This document shows, piece by piece, positions 60,247 through 64,000 of a DNA stretch of 64,000 nucleotides. Position 1 is the first letter of the stretch; every line of letters begins with the position of its first letter. The notes beneath the pieces are model-generated. The model was not told the DNA's origin and did not search any database. It saw only the letters and a list, made by a program, of their open reading frames with translations. A program made the translations under genes and the position numbers. Origin of the DNA: Streptomyces sp. NBC_01217 (GTDB lineage: Bacteria > Actinomycetota > Actinomycetes > Streptomycetales > Streptomycetaceae); contig NZ_CP108538.1 in the NCBI RefSeq assembly GCF_035994185.1, positions 6,947,501-7,011,500 on the forward strand, read 5' to 3'.

Positions 60247-63200
60247 ATGAAAAAAATGGGGGTCGCTTTGCCTAGTGATCGTGGATCTATGGTGGGAGCG
60301 GAATCGGAGGAAGGGGATCTAGCGGCTGACTACTACCAAGTGCTCGGGCCCGTGGAATTCTTTCGCGGGGAGAACGCTGCCGCTCTGGGTGGGATCAGAC
60401 AACGTCGCGTCTTAGCCGCACTGCTCATGGAGGCCAACCATGTCGTTCCCACCTCGCGCCTGATCGAGGCGACTTGGGAGGAATCTCCGCCAACGGCTCA
60501 CAGTCAGATTCAGATCAGCGTATCCCGGTTGCGCAAAGCGCTCAGCGACGGGCGCAGTCAACGAGTGATCTTCACCGAGCCCTCAGGGTACACGTTGAAG
60601 ATCGCCCCCGGCCAGCTGGACAGCAAGGTCTTCCACGAGCATGTGACGATGGCTCAAACCCTTGCTGCCAGGCGGTCGTTGGACCGGGCCGTGGTGAGGC
60701 TGCGCGAGGGTCTGGCCATGTGGCGCGGGCCGGCGCTCGCCGGACTGCAGGGCAGTCCGGTGCTCGACGGCTGGGCCGGCTCGCTGCAGGAAGCCCGGCT
60801 CGCCGCCCATGAGTTCTGTCTGCGGCTCGAACTCCAGCGGGGACGTCACGTCGAGATCATCAGCGAGCTGATGGAGGCGACCGAGGCCAATCCGCTGCGG
60901 GAAGGCCTCCAGGGGCTGCTGATGCAGGCTCTCTACCGCTCCCAGCGTCAGGCCGAGGCCCTGGCCGTCTACCGGCAGACCAGGGAGCGGCTGATCGAGG
61001 AACTCGGTGTCGAACCCGGCAGCCAGCTGCGGAGGCTGGAGTACGAGATCCTGTCCGGCAACACCCAGTACTGGGAGCCGGTGGTCACCGAGCCGGTCGT
61101 GCGGGAGCTGCGCCCGGAGGTCCCCGTCACGGTGACATCCAGCCAACTTCCCGAACGCATAACGGACTTCGTGGGAAGAGCGAGACTGCTCGAACAGATC
61201 AGACGTCAACTGCACTCCGGCGAGCCCACGGCGGACGACGACGTACCGGTGGTGGTGCTCCACGGGCAGGGCGGGTCGGGCAAGAGCACGCTCGCCATCC
61301 ACGCCGCTCATCATCTGAGCCAGGACTTCCCCGACGGCCGGCTCTACGCGGACATGCAGGGAATGTCGCTCCAACCGCTGACGCCGCGCCGGATCCTGTG
61401 GCGTTTTCTACGCGAGTTGCGTGTCGACGCGGCCGACATCCCGGATGCTCTGGAGGACCGCGTCGAGCTCTTCCGGAGCCTGGTGGCACAGCGGCGGATG
61501 CTCATCGTCGTCGACGACGTGCCGTCCGAGGTGAACCCGCTGGAACTGCTGCCGGTCAAGGGGAAGTGCGCGATTCTCCTCACCTGGCGGCCGCGCCGGG
61601 TCAAGGCCTCCCAGGTGACACTTCTGGAGGTCAGCAAATTCGACGGCGAGGAGGCGGTCGAGCTGCTGGGCCGGATCGTCGGTCAGTCACGGGTCGTCGC
61701 CGAATGGCAGGCGGCCCATCTGATCGCCCAGCTCTGCGACCGGCTGCCGCTGGCACTGAGGATCGTGGGCTCCCGGCTGGCGACCCGCTCCGAATGGAAG
61801 CTTGAGGAGATGGTGCGGCGTCTGGGCAACGAGCCGCGCCGGCTCGGCGAGCTGGTCCACGGCGGACTCGCGGTCCGCACCACCCTGGCCATGGCCTACC
61901 ACAGCCTCTCCCCGGAGGCACGGCGCCTGGTCCGGCGACTGGGCGCCATCGAGATCCCCACCTTCGCCGGGTGGGTGGCCCGGGTACTGCTCGGCCGCGG
62001 CGCGGTCGAGTGGGGCGTGGCACTGCACGAGCTGATGGACGCCCATCTCATCGAGGTGGTCTCCGGGACCGACCAGGACACCTTCCGCTACCGCATCCAT
62101 GATCTGGTGCGGGTCTTCGCCCGTGAGCGCGCCCAGGCCGAGGAGCCGGAGCAGGAGATCTCCAGGGCCAGACACGAACTCATGGAGGTGTACCTCGGGC
62201 TGGCGGTGCGGGCGCACCGGGCGGAGTACGGCGGCGACTACACCCTGCTGCACGGATCGGCCGCGCTGCGCCGCGAACCGCCCCTGATCCCACCGCTGCT
62301 GTCCAGCAACCCCCTGCGGTGGATGGACAGCGAGCGGGCCAACCTGATCTGGGCCACCCGCGAGGCAGCACTCGCCGGAGCCGACGAGATCAGCTGGGAC
62401 CTCGCGGTCACGGCGGTCACGCTGTTCGAGAGCCACGGCTACTACGACGAGTGGCTCATCACCCATACGGAGGCCCTGGAGGCCGTACGCAGGGCGGGCA
62501 ACCGCCGCGGGGAGGTCGTGCTCCTGTCCTCGCTCGGGGCACTGAACATCTTCAAGCAGAACCTCGCGGAGGCGGGATGCCTGCTGCGGGAGGCGCTGAC
62601 GGGCTTCGAGGACATGGGAGAGCACCACGGGAGAGTTCTCGTGCTGCGCAATCTGGCCTACCTGCAACGCGTACAGGGCAAGCGGGCGGAGGCACTGACC
62701 ACCTATCACGAGGCGCTGACCGGGTGCCGGGAGGTCGGCGACCGGGCCGCCGAGGCACATGTGCTGATCAACATCGCGCAGCTCGGGCTGGCCGACGGCC
62801 GCCCGCTGGAGGCGGGCACGCTCCTGGACAGCGCGCTGGCGATCTGCGCCGAGATAGGGGCACAGCGGGTCGCCTCACAGGCGCTGCTCCGCCGGGGCAT
62901 GGCCTTTCTGGAGCTGGACAGGTTCGACGACGCCGAACGGATGCTGGATCGCGCCCTGGAGATCGTGCGGCTGCGCGGAGACCTGGAGGGCGAGGCACAT
63001 GTGGTCTGCGGACTGGGCATGACACGGCTGAGGCAGGACCGTCTGGAGGAGGCGTCCGCGCTGCTGCACACCGGAATGACGCTGGCCCAGTCCGCGGGCA
63101 GCCAGGCGCTGCGGGGGCGGGCACTGGTGGCTCTGGGCGATCTGCACCGGGCGCGCGGCGAGGACTCCCTGGCCGCACTGTCCTTCGAGGAGGCCCGCGC

Positions 63201-63279
63201 GCTCTTCCTGCAGATCGGCCTCGAAGAGGAACTGGAAGCTCTTTCCGTGGGCAGGGGGAAGATGCTCCGTGGCTGCTGA
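60247..63279 (+). CDS. AfsR/SARP-type regulator with NB-ARC and TPR domains, TTA codon
   Basis: The 1010-residue regulator has an OmpR-like DNA-binding domain (GGIRQRRVLAALLMEANHVV, QIQISVSRLRKAL), the BTAD domain (LREGLAMWRGPALAGLQG and EALAVYRQTRERLIEELG, up to residue ~275), an NB-ARC ATPase with P-loop LHGQGGSGKSTLAIHAA near residue 340 and LIVVDDVPSE (Walker B), then TPR repeats from about residue 740 (AEALTTYHEALTGCREVGD). Such proteins activate secondary metabolism. Codon 56 (60412-60414) is TTA, so translation should depend on the bldA tRNA. The start is unclear: ATG 60247 or 60256, or TTG 60271 after GGGGG. Confidence 0.9.
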   Translation: MKKMGVALPSDRGSMVGAESEEGDLAADYYQVLGPVEFFRGENAAALGGIRQRRVLAALLMEANHVVPTSRLIEATWEESPPTAHSQIQISVSRLRKALSDGRSQRVIFTEPSGYTLKIAPGQLDSKVFHEHVTMAQTLAARRSLDRAVVRLREGLAMWRGPALAGLQGSPVLDGWAGSLQEARLAAHEFCLRLELQRGRHVEIISELMEATEANPLREGLQGLLMQALYRSQRQAEALAVYRQTRERLIEELGVEPGSQLRRLEYEILSGNTQYWEPVVTEPVVRELRPEVPVTVTSSQLPERITDFVGRARLLEQIRRQLHSGEPTADDDVPVVVLHGQGGSGKSTLAIHAAHHLSQDFPDGRLYADMQGMSLQPLTPRRILWRFLRELRVDAADIPDALEDRVELFRSLVAQRRMLIVVDDVPSEVNPLELLPVKGKCAILLTWRPRRVKASQVTLLEVSKFDGEEAVELLGRIVGQSRVVAEWQAAHLIAQLCDRLPLALRIVGSRLATRSEWKLEEMVRRLGNEPRRLGELVHGGLAVRTTLAMAYHSLSPEARRLVRRLGAIEIPTFAGWVARVLLGRGAVEWGVALHELMDAHLIEVVSGTDQDTFRYRIHDLVRVFARERAQAEEPEQEISRARHELMEVYLGLAVRAHRAEYGGDYTLLHGSAALRREPPLIPPLLSSNPLRWMDSERANLIWATREAALAGADEISWDLAVTAVTLFESHGYYDEWLITHTEALEAVRRAGNRRGEVVLLSSLGALNIFKQNLAEAGCLLREALTGFEDMGEHHGRVLVLRNLAYLQRVQGKRAEALTTYHEALTGCREVGDRAAEAHVLINIAQLGLADGRPLEAGTLLDSALAICAEIGAQRVASQALLRRGMAFLELDRFDDAERMLDRALEIVRLRGDLEGEAHVVCGLGMTRLRQDRLEEASALLHTGMTLAQSAGSQALRGRALVALGDLHRARGEDSLAALSFEEARALFLQIGLEEELEALSVGRGKMLRGC

Positions 63280-63333
63280 GAAGAGTGCGCACCGAACCGC
63301 CGCCCCATCCGGACTCCCGGGCTGGAGGTCCAT

Positions 63334-64000
63334 GTGACAGCGCCGCCGTCCGCCCTTGCCGGGCGGATCCAGGTGGACCGCCTGGACAGCGTGCTGCTCC
63401 GCGGGAACCCGCTGGGTGATCCGAGTGAGCGCGAGCTCTGGATCTACCTGCCGCCCGGCTACGACCAGGACCCCCACCGCCGCTATCCGGTGGTCCACGT
63501 CCTGAGCGGCTTCGCGGGCACCGTGCCCATGTGGGGGAACACGGTGCCCTTCGGCCGGACCTTCCCCGAGCAGGTGGACGGGGTGATGGCCGGGGCGCCG
63601 GAGACCGCGTGCATCGTGGTGTTCGTCGACGGCTGGAACCGCTACGGCGGCTCCCAGTACGTCGACTCGACGGCCTCGGGCCCGTACCACTCGTATCTTT
63701 GCGAAGAGGTGGTCGCCCACGTCGACCGTACCTACCGCACCCTGGCGGCCAGGGATCACCGGGCGATCATGGGCAAGTCCTCCGGAGGATTCGGAGCGCT
63801 GGTCGCGGTCATGCTGCGCCCCGACCTCTTCGGGGCCGCGGCCTCGCACGCCGGAGACGCGCTCTATGAGCATGTGTATCTCCCGGAGTTCCGCAACGCC
63901 CTGCGGGCCCTTCGCCGGTACGGCGGGAGCACGGAGGCCTGGACCGAAGGCTTCACCACACGTCCGGGTTCCGAGCCGGAGGATCTGTCGGTGCTCGTGC
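63334..64000 (+). CDS. Esterase (enterochelin-esterase/antigen-85-like fold), partial
   Basis: GTG at 63334 follows CTGGAGGTCCAT, and the frame is open to the window end (222 residues seen). It reads ERELWIYLPPGYDQDPHRRYPVVHVLSG, then CIVVFVDGWNRYGGSQYVDS and the nucleophile elbow AIMGKSSGGFGALVAVMLRPDLFGAAASHAG with GxSxGG. This is the alpha/beta-hydrolase esterase group of putative esterases (Fes/Ag85-like). The catalytic Asp and His lie beyond the window. It is 54 bases after the SARP-type regulator and may be its target. Confidence 0.85.
   Translation, partial: MTAPPSALAGRIQVDRLDSVLLRGNPLGDPSERELWIYLPPGYDQDPHRRYPVVHVLSGFAGTVPMWGNTVPFGRTFPEQVDGVMAGAPETACIVVFVDGWNRYGGSQYVDSTASGPYHSYLCEEVVAHVDRTYRTLAARDHRAIMGKSSGGFGALVAVMLRPDLFGAAASHAGDALYEHVYLPEFRNALRALRRYGGSTEAWTEGFTTRPGSEPEDLSVLV

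Overview
The window is chromosomal DNA from a Streptomyces-type actinomycete. The evidence is very GC-rich coding sequence with strong G/C bias at third codon positions, many ATGA/GTGA start-stop overlaps, rare TTA codons, a complete conservon (histidine-kinase-like protein, roadblock protein, DUF742 protein, small GTPase, P450), a SepF-like division protein, an AfsR/SARP regulator and a multisubunit Mrp/Mnh antiporter operon. No tRNA, rRNA, CRISPR array or intact prophage was seen.

Layout. 1-1218: tail of a GH42 beta-galactosidase and a glyoxalase-fold protein. 1260-6700: a gene graveyard with a frameshifted DUF1707-like gene, two decapitated transposases fused head to head (IS1182-like and IS701-like), an alcohol dehydrogenase tail, a collapsed signal peptidase and a flavin reductase stub; an SDR oxidoreductase and a possible small membrane peptide are intact inside it. 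6837-9989: a tight operon of a dimethylargininase-like hydrolase, olsB, olsA and dedA, probably for ornithine lipid. 10169-18168: an uncharacterised accessory locus with two DasR-like palindromes, a small ORF coupled to an ArsR-type regulator, an Fe(II)/2-oxoglutarate oxygenase, a DUF6271/glycosyltransferase-like protein, a PLP decarboxylase, a GNAT, an MFS exporter, a SARP relic and a phosphopantetheinyl transferase. No PKS or NRPS is present. This is the best candidate for an undescribed pathway.

18275-25140: a hypothetical protein, a frameshifted luciferase-like/hemerythrin fusion, an MFS pump with a divergent MarR regulator, and a sugar-phosphate isomerase with a divergent DeoR regulator, then about 0.9 kb of decayed DNA. 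25323-34402: an MBL-fold hydrolase, the conservon (possibly the rar/cvn9 type) ending in a P450 that lacks the EXXR motif, a SepF-like protein, an ATPase/pyrophosphohydrolase pair, a DUF6099-like protein and an F420-type oxidoreductase. 34490-39769: homocysteine S-methyltransferase, then the bacterial RNA-repair pair Hen1 and Pnkp; the first two carry in-frame tandem-repeat tails.

39863-43858: arginine deiminase, ornithine carbamoyltransferase and an APC permease, an arginine catabolism set. 43966-51238: enoyl-CoA hydratase, a flavin monooxygenase/old-yellow-enzyme fusion, a GNAT, an aryl-CoA ligase, an acyl-CoA dehydrogenase and RidA. Together these look like aerobic 2-aminobenzoate (anthranilate) degradation as CoA thioesters, with RidA as a plausible deaminase. 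51612-58080: mnhA(B)CDEFG. 58103-64000: an AraC regulator, a degenerate cysteinyl-tRNA-synthetase-like protein, a large SARP/NB-ARC/TPR regulator with a TTA codon, and the start of an esterase cut by the window end.
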